64,000 nt of DNA from Oligoflexus tunisiensis. GTDB taxonomy: Bacteria; Bdellovibrionota_B; Oligoflexia; Oligoflexales; Oligoflexaceae. A program made the translations under genes and the position numbers. The stretch spans positions 977,345 through 1,041,344 of the forward strand of contig NZ_BDFO01000001.1 of assembly GCF_001748245.1 (NCBI RefSeq). The letters run 5' to 3'. Within the stretch, counting starts at the first letter, position 1. Each line of letters starts with the position of its first letter. Under the pieces are notes generated by a model. The model saw only the letters and a list, made by a program, of their open reading frames with translations. It ran no database searches and was not told the origin of the DNA. Shown here one piece after another: positions 53,651 through 63,400 of the stretch.

Positions 53651-54124
53651 GTGAAACCCTATCAAGTCTTACTCGTCGTGATAACTTTGGTAGCATGCGG
53701 TAAAGAAAAAGAAGATTGTATATCCAGGATTTCTTACAAATGCGAAGGTATTATTCAGAGCAGCGCGCTGTTTAAAAGGACTGTGGTATTGAGCTTTGAA
53801 TATGAGCAAGTTTCCAAGAAGGTTGGAGAGGATCAATGTACAGAAGAACACATTGAACATCAGCCAGACCTCATGGCTCCAACAAGAATTGCCTGTTCAG
53901 GATTTTATAATGACGGTGTATTTAAAGCGGATTTAATTGTTGATCCATTAGACCCGTCCGGCTCCTACCTGTGTGTGGATGAAAAAATCCAGACTCTGGC
54001 GTCCTGGACGGTTGGTGAAACTCGCTTTAGATATTATCCTTTATTGAGCCAAGAGCCCGTTGAAGCTGAATGTGAGAAATCACGGTCATTGGAGGCCATT
54101 GAGGCAAAGAAAAAAATATTTTAA
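53651..54124 (+). CDS. Small lipoprotein of unknown function
   Basis: The GTG start at 53651 follows GCGGAGATAAT and gives a signal ending in lipobox LVAC (residues 13-16). The mature 140 residues have six Cys and a beta-rich pattern (VVLSFEYEQVSKKVG; FKADLIVDPLDPSG). The family is not recognised. It forms an operon with the RCC1 lipoprotein. A longer frame starting at 53525 would overlap the RCC1 gene and lose the lipoprotein signal, so it is rejected. Confidence 0.6.
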   Translation: MKPYQVLLVVITLVACGKEKEDCISRISYKCEGIIQSSALFKRTVVLSFEYEQVSKKVGEDQCTEEHIEHQPDLMAPTRIACSGFYNDGVFKADLIVDPLDPSGSYLCVDEKIQTLASWTVGETRFRYYPLLSQEPVEAECEKSRSLEAIEAKKKIF

Positions 54125-54131
54125 GGATGCA

Positions 54132-54150
54132 GATAAGCTTGCAGCTTATC
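54132..54150 (+). terminator. Hairpin after the RCC1-lipoprotein operon
   Basis: GATAAGCT and AGCTTATC pair around a TGC loop eight bases past the stop. There is no strong U run, so it is a weak terminator call. Confidence 0.45.
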
Positions 54151-54272
54151 TATACCGAAAGGTCATGAAAATTATTGAAAGGTCGTAGTAATAGAAGTTC
54201 TATCTGAGAGAAGAAGAAAAGGACCAGGTGAAGTTATCCGGATTCCGCGGAGGCATCTGTTAAGATGTAGCC

Positions 54273-54730
54273 GTGAGAATAAGGAGTCTAGAATTGAATC
54301 CAGAGAAGTCAGCTAAATCCGCAGGTAAATGCCGCAAATTTTCCTCCGAGTTCAAATCAGAAGCAGTCAGACTTGGAGTGTTCCCCTCCTGATTCGTACA
54401 GGGTATAAGAAAATTCTGTACTAACGGGGTATGCAATGAAGCCGCCTTTCAGAGATGGACTGCCACGCAAGGTTGAGTTGATAGTCAAGATCATGAAGGG
54501 GGAGAAGTCCCTGGTTGATGTCTGTCGGGAGTAGGACCTGAAAGAGTCCGAGGTCGAAGGCTGGATCGAAACCTTTCTCAAGGCTGACGTGAATGGACTC
54601 AAGACCAATGCCAAGGAAGACCATATAGTGCCCCCCAATTTGATTAAGACCACCGACTGCAAGTTTTCTGTCAGAGATCAAAAGGTTGAGCTCGCAGCTA
54701 TGTTGACTTGCCTCTACCCCTTGGACTGAG
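54273..54730 (+). mobile_element. Two decayed transposase OrfA fragments
   Basis: Positions 54273-54392 encode a frame containing CRKFSSEFKSEAVRLGV, the opening of an IS3-type OrfA. From 54437 a second piece (MKPPFRDGLPRKVELIVKIM, then KGEKSLVDVCRE, a stop, and DLKESEVEGWIETFLKAD) is another OrfA-like HTH with an internal stop. No OrfB or inverted repeats are visible. These lie just before the second direct repeat. Confidence 0.6.
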
Positions 54731-54865
54731 GAGAAAGAAGAGTGGCAGGACGGGAGAGCCTTCTTGGTGTAATAACGCACTTTAACTTTTAATATAATTT
54801 TTTAATTAACACTTTTGCATGTGTAACATAGATTTGTAAATCATTTCTACTTTAGAAAGCTTTGG

Positions 54866-55050
54866 AGCTAGCCTCGCCTCTTAAATTCTCCAACTTCCAG
54901 CCCATCTATCGTTTCATCGGCGCGGCCAAGGGGGCTGATAACAGTCTTCTGAAGGAATGAGCCAAGGTAGGGCAAGCGGATGTGCCTGCACATGCGATTG
55001 CTGTGATACCACTGTCCTAAAGATCCCCTGTGCCAGGGGATCTTGTTTCC
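54866..55050 (+). repeat. Direct repeat DR2: copy of CoA-transferase 3' end plus terminator
   Basis: This copy of DR1 still encodes the last 28 or so residues of the CoA transferase in frame with its stop (one Ser-to-Asn change), the following spacer and the AAGATCCCC/GGGGATCTT terminator (55020-55048). No gene leads into it. It separates the two halves of the island. Confidence 0.85.
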
Positions 55051-55525
55051 AGTCGGCCACTAGCAAGTCTCTTTACAACGTCAATTACGGAAGAATTTGC
55101 AGAAGGAGAGCCTATCCTTCCCCCATTGTCCTCCTGAAGACCCCAAAGGAGGGAACAGTCTAACCTCTTGCGTTGTTTTCTTTTTGAGTTGAATGACCAG
55201 ATCAATTTCACCGCAAAATGATCTTCCTGGAAAACTCCCGTCGAGGCTTTTTCGCCCTGTCTGCAATATCCGATCTCCTTAACTGGTCTTGCTATGCGAC
55301 ATCAAAATCACTTGAGGAGCATTGTTTCACATCAATTTCGGGACGGCGAAGTGTTGGAGATTTTTGCCAGCGGAATAATTGACGTGGGTTCCGTTTCGAG
55401 TTCAGAAAAATTAACTCTGGTCGAAAACAATAATGTCATTAAACGCTTAAATGACCGTTCTGTTTTAAAATGCCTTGAGATATAAGGAGAACGGACAGAA
55501 ACCCTTGAAGGGAGCTGTTTATACT
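55051..55525. other. Intergenic stretch after DR2
   Basis: No gene is well supported. A 63-codon frame at 55294-55485 starts at ATG but lacks a ribosome site. The promoter of the 55526 gene should lie here. Confidence 0.35.
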
Positions 55526-56881
55526 ATGAAGAGACTGGTTTATGTACCCATAGCAATCTTGGCCTTTGCGCCTGTAACAGGCTTTGCCCATAAGGTACCT
55601 TACGGCGCCAGCCATTGCGCCAATACCGAAGAACATGCTGACGCTGACGGAATTCCAATATGTACTCAGGAAGAAAAAGAAGAAGCTACGGCAACAGCCT
55701 TTTGTAAAATTACTGGTCGGCCTGATGTGAAAAACTGCTCAGAGAGCATTGTCAGACATGGTATGGCTGAAGCCGCTGGAAAGTGTGTAGATAAAGCCAG
55801 GCAAGAGCAAGTTGATCTAAGGGATGAACTCATTGGCCATAAAACTGGCGGGGGCGGTTCTGCTACAGCTGGATATTGGCACACGGAATATCGTTATAGC
55901 AAAGAAGAAGGCATGCACCGCCATGAATGGAGCGAAGCTGCCAGGAAGAAGGCTGGCATGGAATATGGCACGTATGCTGTCGAAAGCGCAAAGAAAGCCT
56001 CTGCAGTGAACAAGACCACAACTGAGTCTACCACCACAACAGCTGTATTCGGTAAATTCTTATCACAAATTGGACTCAGTGGACTTTCCAGCGTCGATAT
56101 GGAAGCTGGGGCGGATCATTCGAACTCAAACGGAAAAACCACTGAATCAGGGCCTTTGTCGGAACAAAGAGCCAAGGAGATTTATGCTGAAGCCTATGCT
56201 GAAGCAAAGGCCAATCCTAATTTAACGACAGTCAATCCCGATATTATGTGCGTGAAGGATGAGCCTAAATGCGGAAGCAGCTTCTCGCGCGATATTCCCA
56301 ATGAGGACTACCAGCCTCAACCCAAAAAGCCGGAAGAAAAGTCATCGAATAATGATAGCAAGAGCAGCAGCAGTTCCAAGAAAGATGAAGGAACTAATCA
56401 TAAAACCCCTTCCTCTTCCAGTAACTCTGGCAAAACCGGCGACACAATTGAGCACACTCACGTAGGTTCATATGCGGGAGACCCTTCACCTGTCACCAAG
56501 CCAGGGGAAATGCTCGCTAACTACGATCAGGAAAACTTTAACAATCCTGTGGCGAGATGCCTACTCGAGTCTTTCAAGAGAGAGGTCTCGAAGAATAAGG
56601 ATAAGACTTATAACCAAGATGGTTTCAATAAATCTGAAGAGGAGCGCAAGAAAGAGGCGGCAGCTCTTTTGAAGAAAGGCATTTGTGACACCACTTTTTA
56701 TGGGCCTCTCTATTGCCAAAAATTCAAAACAGACAAGCTTACCGGAGAGCATATGCAGGATCCGGTGGAAGAGAACTCCACTCTATTAGACGAAATCAAG
56801 GGTCATGTTGACTATGGAGACCCAAGTGAAAATCTGGACAATACTCCAATTGACTTCTCCAACATCATACCATATCTGTAG
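55526..56881 (+). CDS. Secreted low-complexity protein of unknown function
   Basis: The 451-residue protein has a Sec signal (residues 1-20, cleaving at GFAH). The N-terminal third has spaced Cys (HCANTEEHAD; AFCKITGRPDVKNC). A middle part is Gly/Thr-rich, followed by a Lys/Ser/Pro-rich low-complexity stretch (about 275-320), and the last 120 residues contain paired Cys (VARCLLESF; GICDTTFYGPLYCQ). ATG 55526 follows GAAGGGAGC. It is the only gene between DR2 and DR3. The family is not recognised. Confidence 0.6.
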   Translation: MKRLVYVPIAILAFAPVTGFAHKVPYGASHCANTEEHADADGIPICTQEEKEEATATAFCKITGRPDVKNCSESIVRHGMAEAAGKCVDKARQEQVDLRDELIGHKTGGGGSATAGYWHTEYRYSKEEGMHRHEWSEAARKKAGMEYGTYAVESAKKASAVNKTTTESTTTTAVFGKFLSQIGLSGLSSVDMEAGADHSNSNGKTTESGPLSEQRAKEIYAEAYAEAKANPNLTTVNPDIMCVKDEPKCGSSFSRDIPNEDYQPQPKKPEEKSSNNDSKSSSSSKKDEGTNHKTPSSSSNSGKTGDTIEHTHVGSYAGDPSPVTKPGEMLANYDQENFNNPVARCLLESFKREVSKNKDKTYNQDGFNKSEEERKKEAAALLKKGICDTTFYGPLYCQKFKTDKLTGEHMQDPVEENSTLLDEIKGHVDYGDPSENLDNTPIDFSNIIPYL

Positions 56882-57071
56882 AAGCCTGCTGATACATTGA
56901 ACCCTATAACCTTCAAACCAATTAGGTAAACAGATACCCCCAGGCAAACAACCTGCGGTTTTTCATTTTCACTTCCTTTTGGATGGCTTTGCTGCTCTCT
57001 ATCTGACTATTGCAGGCTTGGTGCCTATCCGAAAATACCTCGTCTGCTGCATTGTCTGCCTCGCTGGGGTG

Positions 57072-57141
57072 GTGCCTGCACATGCGATTGCTGCGATACT
57101 ACCGTCTAAAAGATCCCCTGTGCCCAGGGGATCTTTTTTCC
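57072..57141. repeat. Direct repeat DR3 with bidirectional terminator
   Basis: The last 70 bases of DR1 recur here: GTGCCTGCACATGCGATTGC and the hairpin AAAAGATCCCC/GGGGATCTTTT (57108-57137). The hairpin has U runs for both directions, so it can end the 55526 gene and the leftward rhs-immunity transcript. The coding part of DR1 is absent. Confidence 0.8.
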
Positions 57142-57153
57142 ATAGCGAAAGTT

Positions 57154-57396
57154 TCAGCTCCAATCAATCCGGGACGTTTTCAGTTCCTTGATGATATTGG
57201 ACTTGATCTGCGCCTTATCCTCATCGGACAAGGGCGTGCCATCCTCCCAGCGTGAGGCCCGGCTGAGATGGATGACCATATCATAGTCTCCATCCACCAG
57301 CATTTCGGATACGAGGGAGAGACTCCTCCCGCCCTCGGTATAGATCATCCCGGAACGTCCCAGGAGTTTGACTTTGTATTTCTTTCCAAAAAACAT
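57154..57396 (-). CDS. Candidate immunity protein of the Rhs toxin
   Basis: This 80-residue acidic/basic mixed protein starts at ATG 57396, preceded by GGAGG, and begins 15 bases after the rhs stop. The placement directly after a polymorphic toxin gene, small size and beta-strand pattern (YKVKLLGRSGMIYTEGG; DYDMVIHLSRASRWEDGTPL) fit an immunity protein. It recalls the Imm74 family, from memory only. It would bind the toxin tip inside the producer cell. Confidence 0.6.
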   Translation of the reverse strand: MFFGKKYKVKLLGRSGMIYTEGGRSLSLVSEMLVDGDYDMVIHLSRASRWEDGTPLSDEDKAQIKSNIIKELKTSRIDWS

Positions 57397-57410
57397 GGAC
57401 CGACCTCCGT

Positions 57411-60400
57411 TCAAATCCCGTCACTTAAAACACTGGGACTGACATGATAATTGATATCCACGCCTCTTGATTTGAGTATCGGATATTCAATCCGAGTCCA
57501 GATACTCTGTAGTCTCACCCCATCCGCGGAATGGAAGGCATGAACAGGTCCCTGAGCCTGCCTTGCGAATCTCTCGGATGCCTTTTGCCAAAGACCCTTC
57601 GTATGCTTGAATCCAACCACGTTGGTCAATTTCGTAAGAGCACGACCCAGAGGCGTCATCTCCAGTGTAATACCACCATTGGCACGAGCATAGGCCGCGG
57701 CTGCATCCATGGCACCAGGTCCTGACCAGAATACCCTGAGTTGACCGGCCTGACCGGATGGGGCATCCGCACTTCGCGCTGCTGTTCCGATGGCACTGCC
57801 GAAACCTTTGCCGAGAGCGCTGCCCGCTCCCGCGAACACACCGCCCAGCAGAGCTCCCGCCCCCGCCCCGATCAAGGTCGAGGTGAAGAGATCCAGGCCC
57901 GTTTTGCCACTGATGGCACCACTCACCAGCCCTTCGGCAGCCCCAACGGCGGCTTCGATTCCAATAATAACCCGAATACTGGCACCGGCCGCTGCGGCCG
58001 CGGCTCCGGCCCCGGCTCCCAGTCCACCCAGGATGCCACCCGCAAAGATCGCTCCCCAGGTCTTGCCTGATGTCCAATCCCACTGCGCGGGGTTGAAGTT
58101 GTTGCCGTTGGCCATGGCACCGCCGACATAGCCACCGACCAAAGCACCGACGAACACGGCAATCAGGAACCAGAAGAACTCTCCATCGGGATCGATGCCG
58201 CTGAGCGGGTCATTGCCTCCGATCATGTACGGATTATGATACTGCCACGCAGGATCAGGCGTCAGGAAGCGTCCCGTAATGGGATCATAGAAACGTGAAC
58301 CAAAGTAGTAAAGACCGGAATCGGAGTCGAGTTCCTTATCCGTATACTTTTGCCGGAAGCTATCCTCGCCTGAACTGCTTTCGACATGAAGCTTGCCGAA
58401 AGGTTCATAACTCACGCGCGCGACGGCCTGACCTTTGGCGTTGGAAACCAGGGTCGTGGAATTCTGATGATTCTTATGGAAATAGCGCTCCCCACTTGGA
58501 TAGCCCTGACCATTGGGTCCGGATTTCCAGGCCGGAGGACTGGAACACGACGGTTGGGCCAGAAGAATAATGGCCCAGCTCAGAACATGAGCGATCTGAC
58601 GGAAAATAAAGCCTTTTCTTAAGCCGAAGTGAATGCGGGTCAAGGCATAACAAATCCAGCCGAAGACCAGGGCAAACACCACGATCCAACCGGTCAAAAT
58701 CGTGTTGCCGATGGTTTCCTCAAGGCCCATGCTGGCCAGATGCAGCCATGAGCTGACCTTCAGCTGCAGGCCTTCAAAACTGCCTCCATTCGCAGCCTGT
58801 GCCATGAGGTTATTGTGATTCTGATCCAGGAGCGTAAGCTGTTTGCCGCGGATATAGTCCTTCGTAAAGGCCGCGATCACACCCTGACTGTCGACGATAT
58901 GCTTGGTATGCGTTTGCTTCCCATGCCCCTGCACCGCAACTTCATATCCGGAACCCAGGTAAAGCGTGGTCTTGCCGTTCGCATCGATTTTCTTGAGGCG
59001 CTCCCCGGAAGGAGCATAAACGAAGCGATTTACGAGTTTCGCGTTGCGACTCGAGTGACCCTTCCGGACTTCGACGAGGCGGTTTTCGGAATCGTAGGTA
59101 TAATACCAGCGATCCTGGTGATCATTTCGGCCATGGCGATGCCTGTCGGAATCAAGAACCGGCTGCGAGGTGATATTCCCATTGGCATCGTAGGTGTAGG
59201 CGCCCAATTCCCGGCCTTTGGAATCCAGCACTTTTGCAATTTGATGCGCGCTGCCGGGGCTGTACTCAAAGGAGAGGTCGTCGATGACCAGGGGATTGCC
59301 ACTCGGATCATAAACATAAGACTTGCTCCCGTAAGGACCTTTTGCTGACTCGAGGCGTCCGCGCATGTCATAGTAAAACTCCTGATTGCGGCTGCTGTCG
59401 GCTCCATCCTCAATGGAATAGAGCTTGCCAGCCTTGTTCCAAAGATAGGAAAGCTTTTCCGCACTTTCCCCATCCTTCGATAGAGTCTCCTTCGAGATCA
59501 TGCGTCCCAGGGCATCATACGTCAGATGGCTTTCGACTCCATTGCCATAAACCATTTTCTGATACTGGCCCAGGGCGGTATAGTCACTGAACCTTGCGAT
59601 CAGCTGGGCCGTATCGAGGCTTCCATTCTTTTTGGTTTCCTGAAGTTCGATGGCTTCCAGATGCAAACTTGCATTGTATGCATAGGTCAGCACCGCTCCA
59701 TCAGGAAACACGCGTTTGGCTATTTTTCCCGTCGGCAGGTATTCCATGGAGGATGTGTAATTCACTTCCTTGTTATGCTCCAGGAATTCCAGCGGCCGGT
59801 TTTTGCGATCGGACTTGATCTTCAGCTGATCCAGGGTTGTGCGACCATAGGCATCGTAGGCAAACGACTGGCGATACTCGAGCAAGGCTCGCTCGGACTC
59901 ATCCCATTCATCCCAGGAGACGGATGCGAGTTGGCCCATGCTATTGGCAAGGCTGGGGTCGTCATAAGCCAGAACACTGCTCGACTCCGGTTTGTGGGAG
60001 TGACCGGCGGCAAAAATTTCACGCTTCACCGGACGATTGAGACGATCATAGGTCAACTTGAGAACCGAACCCCTCGCATCACGGGTTTCGATCAGGCGGC
60101 TCAGCTCATCATACAAATAGGTCCTGGTGCCACGGGTGGAATCATTCACCTGGATCACATTGCCCAGGGAGTCATAGGTATAGGAGGTTTGCGCTCCACT
60201 CCGATCCTTGACGGTGGTGAGCTGTCCCATGGCATTGTACTGGTATGTGACTTCGCTTTCATCAATCGCCTGGTCCCGGATCATGAGACCCTGGGGATTG
60301 AAATTCTGCAGGGAACGGTTCAGTTGCGAGGTTTCGTCATTTCTTAACCGCGGGTCAGGACCGGCGATCAAAGTCTGACGATTCGCACGCGTTAAGGCGC

Positions 60401-63400
60401 TCTGGTTGTTAATGGACTGCTCGATCTGAGCGATGATATCCGCATAGGAATCCTGCGGTTCCTCCGGAGCCTTCTCCACGGGACGTGACATCCGCAGCAA
60501 ACTGAAACCCTGGGTGGGCTCCTGTTGACAGGCATCCTGAATATTGAGGCTATCGTTGCCCAATCCATAGCAGGTGCTGGTGACGGCACCATCGGGCGTG
60601 ATCATCCGGGTCGGGGAGCTATGGATATCATAGCTTTGCTGAGCCCAGTTTACAGGATCACCCTGGAAGGCGGGACTGGATTCCTGGATAATGCGCCCTT
60701 GCGCATCAAACTTCCTCCAGCGCTCGATAATTTTTTCGCCTTGATCTCCACCAACTGTTTGCGTCAGATATTGACGGCCGAGCCCATCCACAAATGTTTT
60801 GGTCCAGGGCCAGGAAGCTTCATCACTGTCGGCCCAGGTCGGCCGGCTGCGGTGCAGAAGATACAAGCCCGCGGCACAGACGCCGCTGCCGGGACAATCG
60901 GTATAGCTCAACTGTTCGAGGCTGACCAGGTTTCCATTCTGATCAGACCCCCCCAGGCGTTCGATGAGGCGCCCAAAGTCATCATAACGGTTTTGCGTGA
61001 CGTTGCCGTTCATATCGGTTTGCGTGAGGATCTGCCCAAACTTGTGCGAATAGGTGGCCGACGTTGTGAGGCGCTGACCATTCTGATTCAGAGCGGACAG
61101 GAATTTTACCGGAAAGGTATGTGTGAGGGCATCGAATTCAACACTCTCGATCGCGCCGAGGGCATTTTGAGTTTCAATGCGGTTGCCATAGGCATCGTAT
61201 TTATAGCTGGTCTTCACAAAGTCGTTGAACGTATCCCGGTAGCGTTCTTCAGCCACCAGATTGAATTCGCTGTCCCAGGTGAAACGGGTCAATTTAAAAT
61301 CAGAGGCGCTGGAGAATGTGAGCAGGGTTTCCGGTTCACACTGATTGAGGTCCTTGGTCACCTTGATGGCGGTGATATTTCCCAGCTGCCAGGATGCAAG
61401 ATCATTCGAAAAGCTTGCACAGGTGGCAAGATTGTCCGAAGGATCGTTGATATCCCCGATATCATGGACCACAGTGGCATTACCGTACTCGTCATACTCA
61501 TAGTTTTTGGCCAGAGTATAATCATAACTTCCATCCAGAAAGAGATCCTGGCGATCGCTGGAGTTTTCGACGACATAAACTCCGGCATGGGATGAGCGGG
61601 AAACATATTCATAGCGCTGACGTTTCAAAAGGTTTCCATTAAGCCGGACAATATCCTGGAAATCCATAAGGCCGGCTCGCGGAAAGTCCTGATGAAAGTA
61701 TTTTTTGGTGATGATTCCGGCTTCGCGATTGGTCTGGGCGATCATTCCAAAACCCAGCCAGCCCCGACCATCCTGACTGACTTTTGCGCCTTCGTACTGA
61801 TAATCAAAATTATAGACAGCCCCGTTGCCATCGCTTAACGCATAATGCGACACGACGTAAGTTGCCGACTGTGAATCCACCTTGGGGTAAATACTTCCCA
61901 TGGATCGGGCATGGATGCCGCTTCTGGTCAGGGCCTGGTAATCAATATGAACCTGGCCGCCGATGCGATTGCGAATGGACCTGAGCGTATCGGGGTTCAC
62001 GCTCTTGTTGAGGTGGACGCCGAGGCGGCAGGTGCCGCTCGCATCGTTAAAGCAGGTGCCCGAGGTATAATCAATGGCTCCGTCGCCATTCAGGTCCCTC
62101 AGCACTCCCTCGGTCTTGATCCTATAGCCTTCTGATTCATTGAAGAAATACTTGTCGGGAAGTCCGTAGCCGGAATTCTGGAAATCGCTGCCTCCCAAAT
62201 CGCGCCCATAGCCATGAAATACGGTCAGGTAGGGGTCACCAATATCCCAGTCCGTCCCACGGGTATAGTCAAGCAAGCCGTCGTTATTGAAGTCAAAAAG
62301 AACGCCTTCAGTCTTGACTTCCCAATCATGTGACTTGTTATGGAAGAGCTTATCATCGAGATTGAAATTCTCGTAGCGATAGCCCCGGCCTGTGCCGTAG
62401 TAGATACGGAGCCTGTTGGTCCCGTCATGCCAGACCGTTCCGCGTGTGAAGTCAGCAATACCGTCGCCATTGAAATCCTGAAACACGCCTTCGGTCTTGA
62501 CCCTCCAGCCGTTTCCTTCATTCTTATAGACAAATTCCCCTGCGGGCATGCTGTAACCGGAATTGACAAAGCTGTGGCCTGTGCCATGGTAAATCATGGT
62601 GTCACAGCCGCCCTCTTCCCAGCAGGTGGCGCGACTGAAATCCGTAATGCCATCGCCGTTCAAATCCTGGACGATGGCTTCGCCCTTAACGCGCCAGCCG
62701 TCGTACTCATTGTGAAAGACCTTGAAGGGAAGTTCCCAGCCCGGGACCAGCTGGTAGCCGCGGCGAGTCCCTTTCCAGATTCTGAGATCGCAGGGCTTTT
62801 CCTTATCCCAACAGGTTCCGGTACTGAAATCAGCCACGCCGTCGCCATTCAGGTCCTGCAGGATGCCTTCGGATTTGAAATTCCACTCGCCTTCACCTTC
62901 GTTGAAAAAGAGATGTTTGGGAAGAGTCCAGCCTGATTCCTTGACAAAGCCATGGCCCGTTCCGCGCCAGATTTGAAGGTCGCAGGCCTGGCCATTCGGT
63001 GGGTTATTCTTCCAGCAGGTGGCGCGAGTGTAATCGGCGATCCCATCCCCATCGAGGTCCTGGAGGAGACCTTCCGTCTTGACTCTCCAGCCGGCGTATT
63101 CATTCTTGAAAACGTGTCCTGGCAGTTGCCAGCCGTCATAGGCATGATAGCCGTTACCGTTGCCTCGATAGATTTTAAGGTCGCACGGCAGGTTTTGATC
63201 CCAGCATGTGGCGCGGGTAAAGTCCACGATGCCATCACCGTCGAGATCCTGAAGGAGCCCCTCGGTTTTTACGTCCCAGCCATCGCGGTTATTGTGATAG
63301 ATCTTTCCTGGCAGATCAAAGGATTTGCTGGCGTTAAAACCCGGGTTGGGCTGGTTGTATTCAAACTCGGAAACCAGCAAACATTGGCCGCTGACGCTGC

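Noticed and set aside
55294-55485. 63-codon frame after DR2
   Set aside because: No ribosome site or signal; kept only as a note in the intergenic entry.
42039-57071. Accessory island considered as a prophage
   Set aside because: No capsid, portal, terminase, tail, integrase or lysis genes are seen; the content is exported orphan proteins and IS remnants.
56979-57191. 70-codon frame with a hydrophobic stretch across DR3
   Set aside because: It runs through the terminator hairpin and into the antisense of the immunity gene; no ribosome site.
60525-61595. 356-codon plus-strand frame inside the rhs region
   Set aside because: Antisense to the Rhs repeats; no ribosome site and repeats of antisense Ile/Val-rich sequence.
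62080-63300. Regular repeat array considered as CRISPR
   Set aside because: Units are about 55-60 codons, in frame and protein-coding, without unique spacers; they are protein repeats.
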